Shown here: one piece after another, positions 34,870-46,379 of the stretch | Layout of the letters: every line of letters starts with the position of its first letter | How positions within the stretch are numbered: position 1 is the stretch's first letter | Assembly: GCF_030247185.1 (NCBI RefSeq) | Contig: NC_080570.1 | Coordinates: 123,057,340-123,121,339, forward strand | Origin: Malaya genurostris | Taxonomy: Eukaryota; Arthropoda; Insecta; Diptera; Culicidae | Reading direction: 5' to 3' | Length of the DNA stretch: 64,000 bases | The notes under the pieces: model-generated | Database searches by the model: none | The model's input: the letters and a program-made list of their open reading frames with translations, nothing else | What the model was told of the DNA's origin: nothing | Translations under genes and position numbers: made by a program

Positions 34870-35233
34870 CACTCAAGCAAATTGAGTAGTGAAAATCATA
34901 AGGCAAATCTTATGATGCATCAAAAATCATCAAAATCATAATTTCATAAGATAAATATGAAAAATATACCTCTTCAATATACATCTCATCTATCACTATT
35001 ATAGTTTTCATACGAACAACTTATGAACTTCACAATTAATGAGAGAAGTTATGTTTGTCATATAAATTTCGCACAATGTTCCTAAAAATTTCGTTTGAAT
35101 TTCATAAGGCGTTTTATTGGAATTCCTATTTTCGGGATTTCATAAGGCGGTCTTATGATTCGCTTACGATATTCTTGTGGCTAAAAATCATACGAAATCA
35201 TTATGAAATTCCATATATTTTTTGCCTGAGTGT
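34870..35233. mobile_element. MITE, family ACTCAGGCA, copy 2
   Basis: It has CACTCAAGCAAATTGAG at the left and TTTTTGCCTGAGTGT at the right, and is collinear with 26013-26394. It carries an internal near-duplication of GAATTTCATAAGGCG/GATTTCATAAGGCGG. Confidence 0.65.
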
Positions 35234-35304
35234 TCAGGTATTTTCTTTGGCTGTAACTCGATAGTCCCACGACCAAAGGGCCATGCTCAAAATGAGAGCC
35301 TCTT

Positions 35305-35795
35305 CCCTCTTAGAAAAAGCGTTCAACGGTGGTCCTTCATTGGTCCAATATGTTGGATCATTGGTCCAATGAAAGTCCAATCAATCGTTCAACGGGAGGC
35401 CAATACGGGACCTTCGTTTGCCGATTTTGAAACAGACCGTTGAACCGAATGCCATTTTTTTTTCGTTCAACAAACCCGGCAGACAGAGGTCCATTGTTGA
35501 GCCATTTTTAATATGAGGAGTTGGAGCCCCGTTGGACTAGTTTTACTGCAGAATTTCTGAAGTTTTTTCCACTTATTTGTTTAAACTAACACTAAATACC
35601 TGCACAATACTTCTACTTCACGTAGAATAACAACAAATTTTCTTTCTATATAAAGGTAATACTTAACTTTCACACTATTTTTGCAAGAGAAAAAACAACA
35701 GCAAACCGTTCCAGCAAATTGAACGAATATTTCGTGCAATATGTCGTTCAACAAGCGCTCAAAAACCAACAAAATTGAACGGCCGGCTGAGAGGG
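35305..35795 (-). mobile_element. CCCTCT-ended element, copy without the inner MITE
   Basis: The ends are CCCTCTTAGAAAA and CCGGCTGAGAGGG. In inverted orientation it matches the middle layer of the nest at 30644-31325, but runs straight through the site where that copy has the 203-bp inner MITE (junction GGCAAACGAAGGTCC on the minus strand). Confidence 0.75.
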
Positions 35796-36242
35796 TTTTG
35801 TTTACTTTTTCTTGTGATTATTACTGAGTCATTACTGCAATTCCTCGAACGTTTCCAATATAAATCGAAACAAGTTTTACCTTGAGAATTTTGTGAGAAT
35901 TAAGGCGTCAAATATAAAATCAGTGCAGTAAATCGTGAAAGAAAAAGTAAACAAAAAGAAGCAAACATTTGCAGTTAGGCCCTTTTGTCATGGGACTGTC
36001 GAAATATAAAAAGTAATTTTTAGAAAAGATCTGAAATTTGACTTTTTTACAAGTTTTTTTCTCAATGTCAGAAAAGAACTATCGTTAAAAATGATCATGC
36101 AATCGAGTAGGGTTACTTATGAAAAAGACAAAATAACTGCTCGACTGTCCAATTTTAACTAAAAGGTAAAACAATAGTAATACTACGCACCCATATATTT
36201 TAACTTACTTGCTGAACTGAGGTCTGCTTTCTCTCCAAGCCG
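35796..36242. other. Intergenic with dispersed motifs
   Basis: It contains a good copy of the CATTTGCAGTTAGGCCCTTT motif at 35966. A weak copy of the Harbinger-like MITE arm lies at 36050-36175 (compare 43290-43375). Confidence 0.4.
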
Positions 36243-36660
36243 ACTGACAGTGACATTATAAATGTCGTTGAATTTTCGCTCATTTTATGAATGTGTTAGT
36301 GTAAAAGTTAGGCGACTTACGTCATTTCATTACACTCCAGATAGAGGAATGGATGATGCTGACTAAGGTAGGCCTTTTTGTTAATTTCAACAGTTTATGC
36401 TGGAATTCTAAGAAGAACTGGTTATTTACTAGTTCTGTTTATCTAAAAAACTTGAAGTTTGAAATTTATATATTCAGTTGTAATTTTTTTATTTAGATGT
36501 GAGCTGAAAATCAGCACGAAAACGTGTAAAATCGGGAAAAAATATGAAAAAACGAGTTGATAATTCAGTCCGCATCTACTCAGTCCATTCCGATAGATTT
36601 CGGAACCCAAAGGTTGGAGGCGAAATTCTTTCAGAATCGGTTGTTGCACTGGACCTGGAA
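36243..36660 (-). repeat. Uninterrupted copy of the outer repeat of the 30.6-kb nest
   Basis: In inverted orientation it matches 31690-31326 and then 30643-30565 continuously. It is therefore the empty site for the CCCTCT element. Confidence 0.7.
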
Positions 36661-36679
36661 TTTATTCGGAATTTATAAC

Positions 36680-36810
36680 GCTCGTACTGTATTTTACAGT
36701 ATTGTACTGTATTTTTGACCCCAATACTGCGTACTGTTTTCCTTTCTAATGTACTGCATTTTAATTTGTACTGTATTTTCCCATTAAAATGTACTGTATT
36801 TTTAGGGTTA
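36680..36810. repeat. Irregular GTACTGTATTT repeats
   Basis: GTACTGTATTT or close variants occur about seven times in 125 bp with variable spacing. It may be a decayed short tandem repeat. Confidence 0.6.
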
Positions 36811-36930
36811 GTGTATTTTGACGAAACCCATTTCACAGACAGCTGTTTCGCCGAATCATTCAATTGCATTAATATCGTAATTGGAATAGGTTTATAAAAA
36901 CCTGTTTTAATCAACATAGTGGTGTAATGA

Positions 36931-38660
36931 TGCCTTTCTCATATCAATCATACTATCATACATAACACTGAGGAATTTTCCAAAATAATTTTCTTCAATT
37001 CTTAAAAGAATAACTGAAATCGGTTTGTTTGAACGTCTACTGATAAAAACTATCAATTGGAGAAGATTCGAGGTCGATTTAGAAAACTTTTTACGGTTTT
37101 TCGCCCTTTTTAGTGATGGTATAAAAATTTTAACACACTTTACCCTATATTTCCGGATCCGGATGAAATTCAGGAAATTCGTATGGGACCACAGGACCTT
37201 TCATTTGAACCTAAGTTTGTGAAAATCGGTCGCGCCATCTATGAGAAAAGTTAGAACACATATTTTCATTTTTTTGCACATTTTACCCTATACCGGAAGT
37301 CGGATCCATATAATATTCAGGAATTTTGTATGGGACCACAAGACCTTTCATTTGAATCTAAGTTTGTGAAAATCGGTTCAGCCATCTCCGAGAAAAGTTA
37401 GTACAAAAAAACGTTACATACACACATACGCACATACACACACACAGACATTTTGCGTACTCGACGAACTGAGTCGAATGGTATATGACACTCGGCCCTC
37501 CGGGCCTCGGTTCAAAAGTCGGTTTTCACAGTGATTGCATAACCTTTCTATATGAGAAAGGAAAAAATGATAAATAACGTTGTTCTATTATAGTAGTTTA
37601 TAGCAAATCTATGCTGGGAAAACCGACTTTCGAACGGAGCCTCGAAGACCCATAGTGTTATAAACCATTCGACTCAGCTCGACGAGACCGCAGAAAATGT
37701 CTGTGTGAGTGCGTACTGTTTTGAAAATTTTCTCCCCGCACATTTTTTTGGGAGACTTAAACCGATTTGAAAAAAATTAGGTTCGTTTGAAAACTACTAT
37801 TGGGTTATTGATAAAATTTGGTCATTTGTGAAGGTCAAATGACTGTTCCAGATGTATAATAGTATAAGTGACGTAACCGACAAAACATTGTGTTGTTTAT
37901 TAGCGCTAATTTTCCTCGAAAATGGCTGAATCGATTTTAACAAACTTAGGCTATTGAGCTATTGATCAAGTTTGAAGATTAAATGGTTGTCGCTTCTGAT
38001 CCCGGATACATAACGATATAAGTGACGTAACTGACAAAACGCACTTAATTTTCTCGGAAATGGCTAAACCGATTTCATTAAAGCTAAGGCCTAACTAAAA
38101 ACTAAAAACTTGGAAACTAATATTGGTTCATTAAACTGGTTTGAAGTTTGAAAATGGCTGTCACTTACGACTCCGGTAATATGATGGCATATGTGACGTA
38201 AACGTCAAAACTCATTACCACTATTTTTGTTGTATATGGATTACCCGACATCAATAGTTTAAGTCTCGTTCGAGTCTAAAATTGGTCTGCGGGTGTGACC
38301 TATCATACTTTGGTCATTCTTTTGCTCGCCCTGTTTCACTGTCACTGAGGTTTTCAAATATTATATATTTTTGTTTATATTCATTGTCTGTAAATGTCTA
38401 AGTAGAATTTAAACTGTATTCTCGCTCCTACTCCATTTTTACACGTTTGAGTCACGTTTAAGTTTTGTAGGGTTTAGCTTATTAATTTATTCTATTTATT
38501 TATTCATTTATTTATTCATTATTCATTTATTTACATATTTATTTAAATTTATTAAATTATTTAAATGTTCATTATTTACTTATATTTTTGCCTTTCTCAT
38601 ATAGAAAGGTTAAGCAATCACTGTGAAAACCGACGCCCGGATGGCCGCATGAGCATTCGA
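36931..38660. repeat. Cluster of mosquito dispersed repeat in both orientations
   Basis: Copy a (36931-37562) ends with the GACGAACTGAGTCGAATGG and GGCCCTCCGGGCCTCGGTTC blocks. Copy b (37615-38240) is inverted. A third fragment at 38590-38660 has TTTCTCATATAGAAAGGTTA. Simple TTTA/TTCA repeats occur at 38490-38590. These are non-coding. Confidence 0.65.
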
Positions 38661-38699
38661 CTATGAGAAAACTACGTTTTGCTCATTTTTGACCAAAAA

Positions 38700-39052
38700 C
38701 GAGAACGTGTTGATGATTCTAGGCAGTGTTTGGCCATGTTTAAACGTTTCATCAAGACAACGCACCATTTCACAAGTCAATCAAAACAATGGCAAAACTA
38801 CATGAATTGAACTTCGAATTGCTCCCACATCCACTGTTTTCACCAGATTTGTCTCCCAGTGACTACTGGCTGCTCGCAGACCAGAAAAAAATGCTCGTCG
38901 GTAAGAAATTTCTAACGAATAAAGAGGTTTTCGCTGAAACAGAGGCCTATTTTGGGGCAAAAGATAAATTGTTCTACAAAAGTGGTATTGAAATGTTAAA
39001 GCGGCGTTGGAATGATTGCGTTGCTCTTGATGGAGATTACGTTGATGAATAA
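38700..39052 (+). pseudogene. Mariner transposase C-terminal remnant (DD34D)
   Basis: From about 38747 the frame reads through QDNAPFHKS to SPDLSPSDYW and ends DGDYVDE and stop. The Asp at 38756-38758 and the Asp of PSDY are 34 residues apart, which matches the second and third catalytic residues of mariner DD34D transposases. Upstream the frame is broken (stop at 38741-38743) and the first catalytic Asp, the DNA-binding domain and the terminal repeats are absent. The copy is truncated and non-functional. Confidence 0.8.
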
Positions 39053-39985
39053 AGTTCATATAGAATCAAAAATATATCGTGTTCTCTTTGTTTGGTAGAA
39101 AGGGGGGAGGAGGGTAAGGGATAATCAGTTTCGGAAAATCGTTTTATTTACATTTTCTTGTAGTTTCGAAAGTATTGTCAATGATTCAGTGTAAGTTACC
39201 AAAAATGTTTTTTGCTCACTTTTTGAGAAAAAAAAATTAAACGCGTTTTTCTTGAAATCAATTTTTTGAAGTCCATGAAGACGATCCTGCAAAATCTACT
39301 GAACCGATTCTTTTCAAACTTGGAACATGCTTTCTTGGTATAAAATACATCCCCTCTACGTTTTTGAATTTTTTCCATGTCATAATATAATAGTTTTTAA
39401 CCTCAAAATTGACAGAAAATACTGATATATGCCACGAACCGTTAATAATAATAACTTGAGAACGATTTTTGATTCCAATTATCCCTTACTCCCCCTCTAA
39501 TGACACTGCGTCGATGAAAGCGAAAGGCATTATCACACCACTAAGTGGATTAATAATAAGTTTTTCTGTATTCGAAACACGAGTAAAACGCTCCAGGAGT
39601 TGCCAGATCTTTTAGTTAAAATTTCCAGATTTAAATTTTAAGAGCAGATCACTCCTGTATCGACGTATATCAGAATTGTCGAGAGCTGAGACACAGATTT
39701 TTAAGGATTAATTGTTGAAGTTAAAAATAGAATCATTTTCTCCACATTTTCACATTGCATATTTGTGAAATGAACGCTTGTAGTAAAAATGAAAACATTG
39801 CCCTATGCCAATAATTTGTAAATTATGCAAGTAACTATTTCATTTTATGCACTTTCTGTCAAACATAAACAATCGTTAATAACAAAACATCTCCGGTCCG
39901 GTTCTCCGCGGTATGCACACGCACCCGTTACCCGTTTGTGAACTCCATGAACCGGTGTGAAGTATGCGATAAAGTAGATAATTAC
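39053..39985. other. Intergenic, nothing recognised
   Basis: This is repeat-like AT-rich sequence (ACTGAACCGATTCTTTTCAAACTTGG at about 39298 recalls the mosquito dispersed repeat). No exon is supported. Confidence 0.3.
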
Positions 39986-39989
39986 ATAC

Positions 39990-40060
39990 CTTTCTCTGGC
40001 GTACCGCGTGCTTTTGTAAAACAAACCCTCGCAAACGAGTGTACAACTGCTTTCGTGCAT
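39990..40060 (-). CDS. Speculative first coding exon (MHESSCTLVC...) with strong donor
   Basis: On the minus strand an ATG at 40058-40060 opens a frame of 23 codons that ends GCCAGAGAAAG followed by GTATGTA, a strong splice donor at 39989. The upstream 40060-40330 is less AT-rich than average and looks unique, as a promoter region would. There is no recognised protein match and no visible second exon. It could be a non-coding 5' exon. Confidence 0.25.
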
Positions 40061-40330
40061 ATTTCCTCTCTTTCGCTCGTTGGATAATCTTGTCCAGCTG
40101 GGAAGGGGGGCTCTCGGTTACGTTTCACCAAAGCAACGTGCTATCCGATGAATGGATGTACATACAATTGTACATAGTCGAATTAATTGATCGAAAAACG
40201 GTAACTGGTTGTTGGCACTGCAGGGCGGGAAAGCCATCGGGCATCTATAGCCAATGGCCTTGACAATGGGCGATTGGACTTCAAGCAATATCGTCGTTCG
40301 AGTTTTATTTCGTTCCAAACGTTTGTTAAT

Positions 40331-41027
40331 AAGTTTTGTTTGTCAATTATTTTCATATGTATATTCAGTTAGCGTCAGTTTCAGTAGACCAATCCATTGA
40401 TTTCGTTGTCAAATGACGATGCTGTCATCAGCACGTAGTTGCGTAGTAATGTTTTCGCAGTTGAGAATTGTCATCAGCTTTCCCAGCAAGTACGCTCTTT
40501 CTATTTTGTCATTTGCGGAAAATATGTTTGTTTACCAACATTTCGCTACAATAGCTCCAACACCTAAAGTCAAACACGTGTTCCAATTATGATGACTGCT
40601 GAGTGTTTTTATTTTAACGGACAAGCTGTCCCTCGATGAAAGTAGAAGAGAAGAGATCAACGAGCCATTCGACCGTCTGAACTACTAATCTGTCGATTAC
40701 GTGGATTGTTTGTCAACTTCGTAAAAGGCATTTGAATTGTGGGAACTTTATATTATTTTTTTCTCATTGTCATGTTTTCACTATAGATAACACATTTACA
40801 ACCGGTATAGTACTTAGGCGTAATAGAATGCAAACGCATTAAAAAATATGGTCACAAGCCCACTAATTTATCAGGCTTAGTTTGAGTGTGTGTGTGTGTG
40901 TGTCAAACTAAATATAAACAAAGTTGTTGAAAAATAAGTACCAAGCTGCCATTTTCTTCCGCATATAAAGGGTTCATAATGAACCGATATTATCAACGCT
41001 TGCTACGTGAGCAGCAGCAAAATGACA
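40331..41027. other. Intergenic with (GT)n microsatellite
   Basis: A perfect GT run of about nine units lies at 40885-40902. Three TCAGTT or TCAGT motifs cluster at 40366-40390 on the plus strand, without other promoter support. Confidence 0.4.
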
Positions 41028-41367
41028 ATTAGATTTTTTATCGTGACGTCACAAATGAACAAGAATTCATCCTTGACAGTTCAGCGGTACTGTTTACAAA
41101 CAAGCTTAAACAAAAATCGAAGAACACATCCCAAACAATCATCTTTACACTTTGCAACTAGGGACTTTCATTTGATAAATTTAAAGAACAAACCGTATCC
41201 AATCGTGAACAAATGTTTCAAAACTCTCTAGGCGATATGGACCGTAAATTGTCTCATCCAATTTGTCAACAGACAAACAAAAAAATCTATGTTTACAAAC
41301 AGTACTGCTGAACTGTCAAAATGTGTTCATTTGATTGAGGTTAGCAGTGACGGTAAAAAACCTAATA
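41028..41367 (+). mobile_element. 336-bp MITE family with AGGTTTTTTATCGTG ends, solitary copy
   Basis: It is collinear with the MITE nested at 29926-30261. It starts AGATTTTTTATCGTGACG and ends GACGGTAAAAAACCTAA. Sequences inside include CAGCGGTACTGTTTACAAAC and its partial inverse CAGTACTGCTGAACTGTC, so the termini extend as long imperfect inverted repeats. Confidence 0.75.
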
Positions 41368-42699
41368 GTTGCGCTACAGTCACAGATGGCTTATCGAAAT
41401 TAAATGCGACACGCGTTCGGCGCAAAGGAGAACAGTTTTTACGGTCTAAACGTCATTTAACCGGTAAATTTGCGGTTTCAATAATTGCAAAAGTGATTGG
41501 AATTTTGTGCTGTTCCTGCTCGTATGTCATTTTACAATTGTCATTTCGTCGTTTCCCGTTCTGATCTGATCTGATCTAATACCCAAACAATTCTCTATGC
41601 AACAGAACAACGTGTTTGTAACTGAGGAATTTTATTTTTACGCCCGGCGGAACGTGTTGCCACGAGTCACCACAAACAGGTTGGTGCCTGCAATTCCACC
41701 CGCATCCATCTAATGAATCACGTTACATCGGATTTTACCCAGCTGAAATTCCCCGGACGGCTGGAGTTTATTCTGCGCAGTAAAAAGATTTTCTTAACAA
41801 TGTAAACTTTTTGAACCTAGATAATCATTGAATAAATTAAAAAATTTGGTTGAAAGCTAGAAATAGCATTACGTCAACACTACCGAGAGCATTTGGTATT
41901 CAAACTGAAAATAATGTTTACGCTTCCAATAGCAGCCATAAAACCGTTGTTCAGCTGTGATTCTCTCGGTTTTTGAACGGTGACGACAACCGTGCTTAAA
42001 CTTTAGTACAACTCATTAAACAGAATCGGATGGAATGGAATGTATGGAGCGGTTAACATTTTATTGAAGCATTACTTTTGTAATGAATTTACATATAACA
42101 GCAGTGAAAGTGCACTATTAAAAAAGAAACTCATTAGCTTAACCAGATAACACTGAACCGCAAGTAAAAAAGCCTTTTAAAATTTGTTGGTGTGAAGCAC
42201 GTGTCTAGAAAACACAGAAATAACTGAACGTTAACAGTTGCAATTCTCTGCACTGTTGAAATTAGACACGTTGAATTGAAGTGAATCATTGCTTTAATTA
42301 TACAAAGTTTTAGATAAAATTGGATATTTGTTTTGCGATCCCACTCTTGCTGGTAAATTAAATGCGTTAAGGCATTGCAGCAGTTCGGTGCAAAACTGAT
42401 AAGCAGTGCTTACAATTGTCACGCATTCTCAACGAAAGTATTAAATCCAACAGCATCATATTCTGTTTTTTATCGAAACACTTTCTTCCGAGATTTGCCC
42501 CCGCCTTGTGTTCAGTACTCGTCTCGGCAAAACGTATAAGTACTGAAAATACATTTTAATAATCTTTATTATAATTTATAACATAAACACAGTGAAGCAA
42601 GCTGAAAAAAAAACTGTTTTAATCACCCTTTCTCATATCTCACATATTCTCATATATAAATGTGTGGTATTCTTCAAAATTATTTCCTTTGATTATTAG
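41368..42699. other. Intergenic, nothing recognised
   Basis: Unique-looking DNA. Around 41650-41770 GC is higher (GCCCGGCGGAACGTG, CCCCGGACGGCTGG), but no exon signal is convincing. Confidence 0.3.
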
Positions 42700-43757
42700 G
42701 CTGTGAGCCATTTAGCGGTTAATTTTAACTTTTGGTTGAAATCTGACACTTGAGCGGTTATTTTGTGTCGAGTGGTTTAATTTAACTAAAACTGCGGCCC
42801 ATTTCAAAATTTGACGAACGGAAAGTTATTTGGGTATATTTTGCACTGGAAATAATTTCAACTAAAGAATCAACATCAGAATTTTCATTGCAAGATTTTT
42901 TCCAGTGTCGGAAAATAACCATGGATCTGTCAAAAATAACCATGCTCTCGAGCAGGGTTACTTTTGACAACATCAAATTAACCGCTCGAGTGTCAGATTT
43001 TAACCAAAAGTTAAAATTAACCGCGAAATGGTTCACAGCCTTAAAAAAAACGTTTGTCCATAAACTAGTATAATCTACAGAGTGAAACAGTACAAAGATC
43101 GGTTAGGTCATCTCTGAGGAAACGAAAAGAGTTCCACTATTGCAGATGTTTATGATAACGGAATCCAGGGAAAAATTTATGTCATTTGACAATGTATTGA
43201 AACTCTCTGTTGGAGTATTTACTGTGACAGAAAGTAAAAGAGACTACAGAGAAGAAATTTTTATTAAAGATTTGATTTTTTTGCAAGATTTTTTTCAGTG
43301 TCGGAAAGTAACTATTGAACTGTCAAAAATAGTGAAGCTTCCGACTGTCAAATTTAAACTAAAAGTTAAAATAATTCGCGAGATGGTCCACACCCTGAGT
43401 AAAGTATTCCTAGGCTGTGACCCATTTCACAGTTAATTTTAACTTTTGGTTAAAATCTGACACTCGGGCGGTTAACTTGATGTTGTCAAGAATAACCCTG
43501 CTCGAGAGCATGGTTATTTTTGACAGATCGATGATTATTTTCCAACACTGAAAAAAATCTTGCAATGAAAATTCTAACATTAATTCTTTTGTTGAAATTA
43601 GTTCCAGTGGAAAATATACTCAAATAATTTTATGTCCGTCAAATTTTGAAATGGGCCGCAGTTTTAGTTAAACTTAACTACTCGACACAAAATAACCACT
43701 CAAGTGTCAGATTTCAACCAAAAGTTAAAATTAACCGCGAAATGGTTCACAGCCTTA
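42700..43757. mobile_element. Inverted pair of Harbinger-like MITEs plus a partial third copy
   Basis: Copy 1 (42700-43047) and copy 2 (43412-43757) are each about 347 bp, in opposite orientation. Terminal repeats are long: AGGCTGTGAGCCATTT at one end, GAAATGGTTCACAGCC at the other, and they extend over 60 bp through TTTTAACTTTTGGTT. Copy 1 is flanked by TTA on both sides (TTA|GGCTGTG and CACAGCC|TTA), the 3-bp duplication typical of PIF/Harbinger. A partial right arm lies at 43260-43402. Confidence 0.75.
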
Positions 43758-44121
43758 GTCTACAGTTTGTTGTTGATTTCTCGTTCAATCTCATTGACAG
43801 CGACATTACATCTTTATGAATGTGCCAGTGTAAGTGTCAGGTGACTCGCGCTATTTTATTATACCTCAGCTAGAGGAATGAACAATGCTGACTCACTAAC
43901 TGATTGGCTGACTGTTTCAATTTTTTCATACATCTTTACCTCATGATATCAAAATACCCAATATTCATAGTATGATTGTTGGGAAGATAAGGAGGATTCT
44001 CCTTACATAGAGAATGACACAATTTGACCAGCACTATTTTGACACTGCCAGATTCTAGTCAGGCTCCTGTCGGCTGCCAGTATTCCTCACAAGCTGGATC
44101 ATCCCGATTGGTATGCACACT
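43758..44121. other. Intergenic with one dispersed motif
   Basis: A variant of ATGTGTTAGTGTAAAAGTCA is at 43818-43845. Nothing else is recognised. Confidence 0.3.
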
Positions 44122-45513
44122 ATTAGGTTTTGCACGAACATGACATAACCACACAAAATGAGCTGGATGAACATTGTTTGACAGTTATCTGTGGCTATAT
44201 AAACAAACCATTTATTCTGTATCGTTTCATTCTGTTCCATTAGGTTTTCTACCGTCACTGCTAACCTCAATCAGATGAACACATTCAGACAGTTCTGCTC
44301 AGCAGTACTGTTTGTAAACAGAGACTTTTTTGATTGTTGACAAAATGGATGAGACCATTTCGGTACTAACATGTGATTAGGGCATATCGTGCGATATGCC
44401 CTTTTGAAAGTTACGAAAAATAATGCTCATTACTCAAGTTTTAAACATGAAATTCAAGCATATTGCGCACAATTTCGTAGATTGGGGTTCTATCCACGAG
44501 ATTATATCGATTATTGTGTAAATGAAGGTTGTAGAGCCGAGCAAAGAGCGTCGCCTAAATAGAGTTTAAAAGCATTTGTTCACGATTGGATACGGTTTGT
44601 TTTTGAGATTTATTGAATAAAAGTGACTAGTTGCAAAATGTAAAGATGATTGTTTAAGATGTGTCCTTCGATTTTTGTTTAAGCTTGTTTGTAAACAGTA
44701 CCACTGAACTGTCAGCGATGGATACTTGTTAATTTGTGACGTCACGATGAAAAATCTAATGCAAGATCTAATAAGGTCTTTACCACCACTGCTAACCTCA
44801 ATCGGATGAACACATTTTGATAATTCAGCAGTACTGTTTGTTGAGTAGCCACTTTTGTTGAATAAATCTTTAAAACAAACCGAATGGAATCTTCAACAAA
44901 TGTTTTTAAACTCTATTCAGACGAAACGGACCGTGAACGGTTTCATCCTTCTGTCAACAGAGAAACAAAAAAAAAAACTCTATTTACAAACAGTACTAGA
45001 TTTTTTATCGTGACGTAACAAATGAACAAGAATTCATCCTCGATAGTTCAGCGGTGCTGTTTACAAACAAGCTCAAACAAAATCGAGCAACATATTTCAA
45101 ACAATCATCTTCACATTTCACAATTAGTCACTTTTATTAATTGAATCCCTGAAACTAACCGTATCGAATCGTAAACAAATGTTTTGAAACTCTGTTTAGG
45201 CGACATGAACCGTGAATGGTCCCATCCGACAACCAAAAAAAGTCTGTTTACAAATAGTACCGCTGAACTCTCAAAATGTGTTTATCCGATTGAGGTTAGC
45301 ACTGACGATAATAATCCCAAACAATCTTAATAATTAGGTTTCACGGGATGACATCACAAATGAAGTTGCGATGAGTAAAGTTCATGATTGACAGCTGTTT
45401 GTTTTCATCTCCATTAACACGTACTTAAATTAGAATGATATTAAACAAACCACTGTAAGCTGGCAAAAGTCGGTCATTCATCGAATTTTGTGAGGTTATA
45501 TCATGTTCGTGTG
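44122..45513. mobile_element. Mosaic of TTAGG-ended MITE fragments
   Basis: A family-1 left end (TTAGGTTTTGCACGAACATG, 44122) is followed by an inverted family-2 copy (about 44242-44760) containing a roughly 200-bp insert. Next come an inverted partial family-2 copy (about 44770-44995), a direct one (about 44998-45316), and a short inverted family-1 copy (45338-45513, ending CATGTTCGTGTGAAACCTA). Boundaries between fragments are approximate. Confidence 0.65.
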
Positions 45514-46280
45514 AAACCTATCACATTTTATTGAAAATTCTTTCTGTTTATGCGTGTGTTAGTGTAAAAGTCTAACAACGTACATTTTTTTACTTATTTA
45601 ATTATTAATAATTTTTTTTAATCGATTACTCGATTAATTATTCGATTATTAGTATTGGATTTTTCGAATTATTCATTTAGTCAAATAGACGAATTTTAGT
45701 TTCGAACTAATAGACTAAACTTCAGTCGATTATCTGGTAGATTAAAAAAAGATTATCCCAAGCCAGTGGCTGGGTTTTTGATGATTTCATGGGAAGATTG
45801 CAACACATTACAATGAAATTTCAGTATAAACTAGTCAATCATAAGTAAAGTTCTTTTCATATATTGTGACCTGTTATTCTCTGGTCACAATATAGTTCCT
45901 TTGGTCACTGAGTCCAGCTTGTATATATTTTTCAAATATTGTATATTTTTGTTTACTTCATTGTCAGTAAATGTCTGAGTAGAATTTAAACGTCAATCGC
46001 GTTCATACTCCGTGTTTACATGTTTGAGTCACGTTTAAGTTCTGTTCAATAGCAAAGGTTGGTGTCAAACGTAGGGTTTTGTTGATTTATTTATTTATTT
46101 CCATTTATTTATTTATTAGTGATTTATATTATTTATTTATTCTATTTATTATTTATTTATTTACATTTATTTATTGTTTATTTATATATTTACAATCATT
46201 TATTTACACTATTTATTTATTTATATTATTCATTTATTTACATTCGTAAGTTCATATACAAATTTATTTAATAAATTATG
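45514..46280. repeat. AT-rich intergenic DNA with ATTT/ATTTA microsatellite
   Basis: Long runs of TTTATTTA units occupy about 46085-46270, interrupted by CATT and TATT variants. The preceding part carries repeat fragments similar to 38340-38470 (GTAAATGTCTGAGTAGAATTTAAAC). Confidence 0.6.
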
Positions 46281-46379
46281 ATTATTTCGGCAAAAGGAAA
46301 CAAAATAGCAAATACACTTATAAAAGTACTAAAATTCAAATACACAGTTCATGACACCAACCATAATAAAACGATAAAA

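Noticed and set aside
36680..36810. Transcription-factor binding array (GTACTGTATTT repeats)
   Set aside because: Spacing and sequence are irregular and no gene is near, so a decayed short repeat is simpler.
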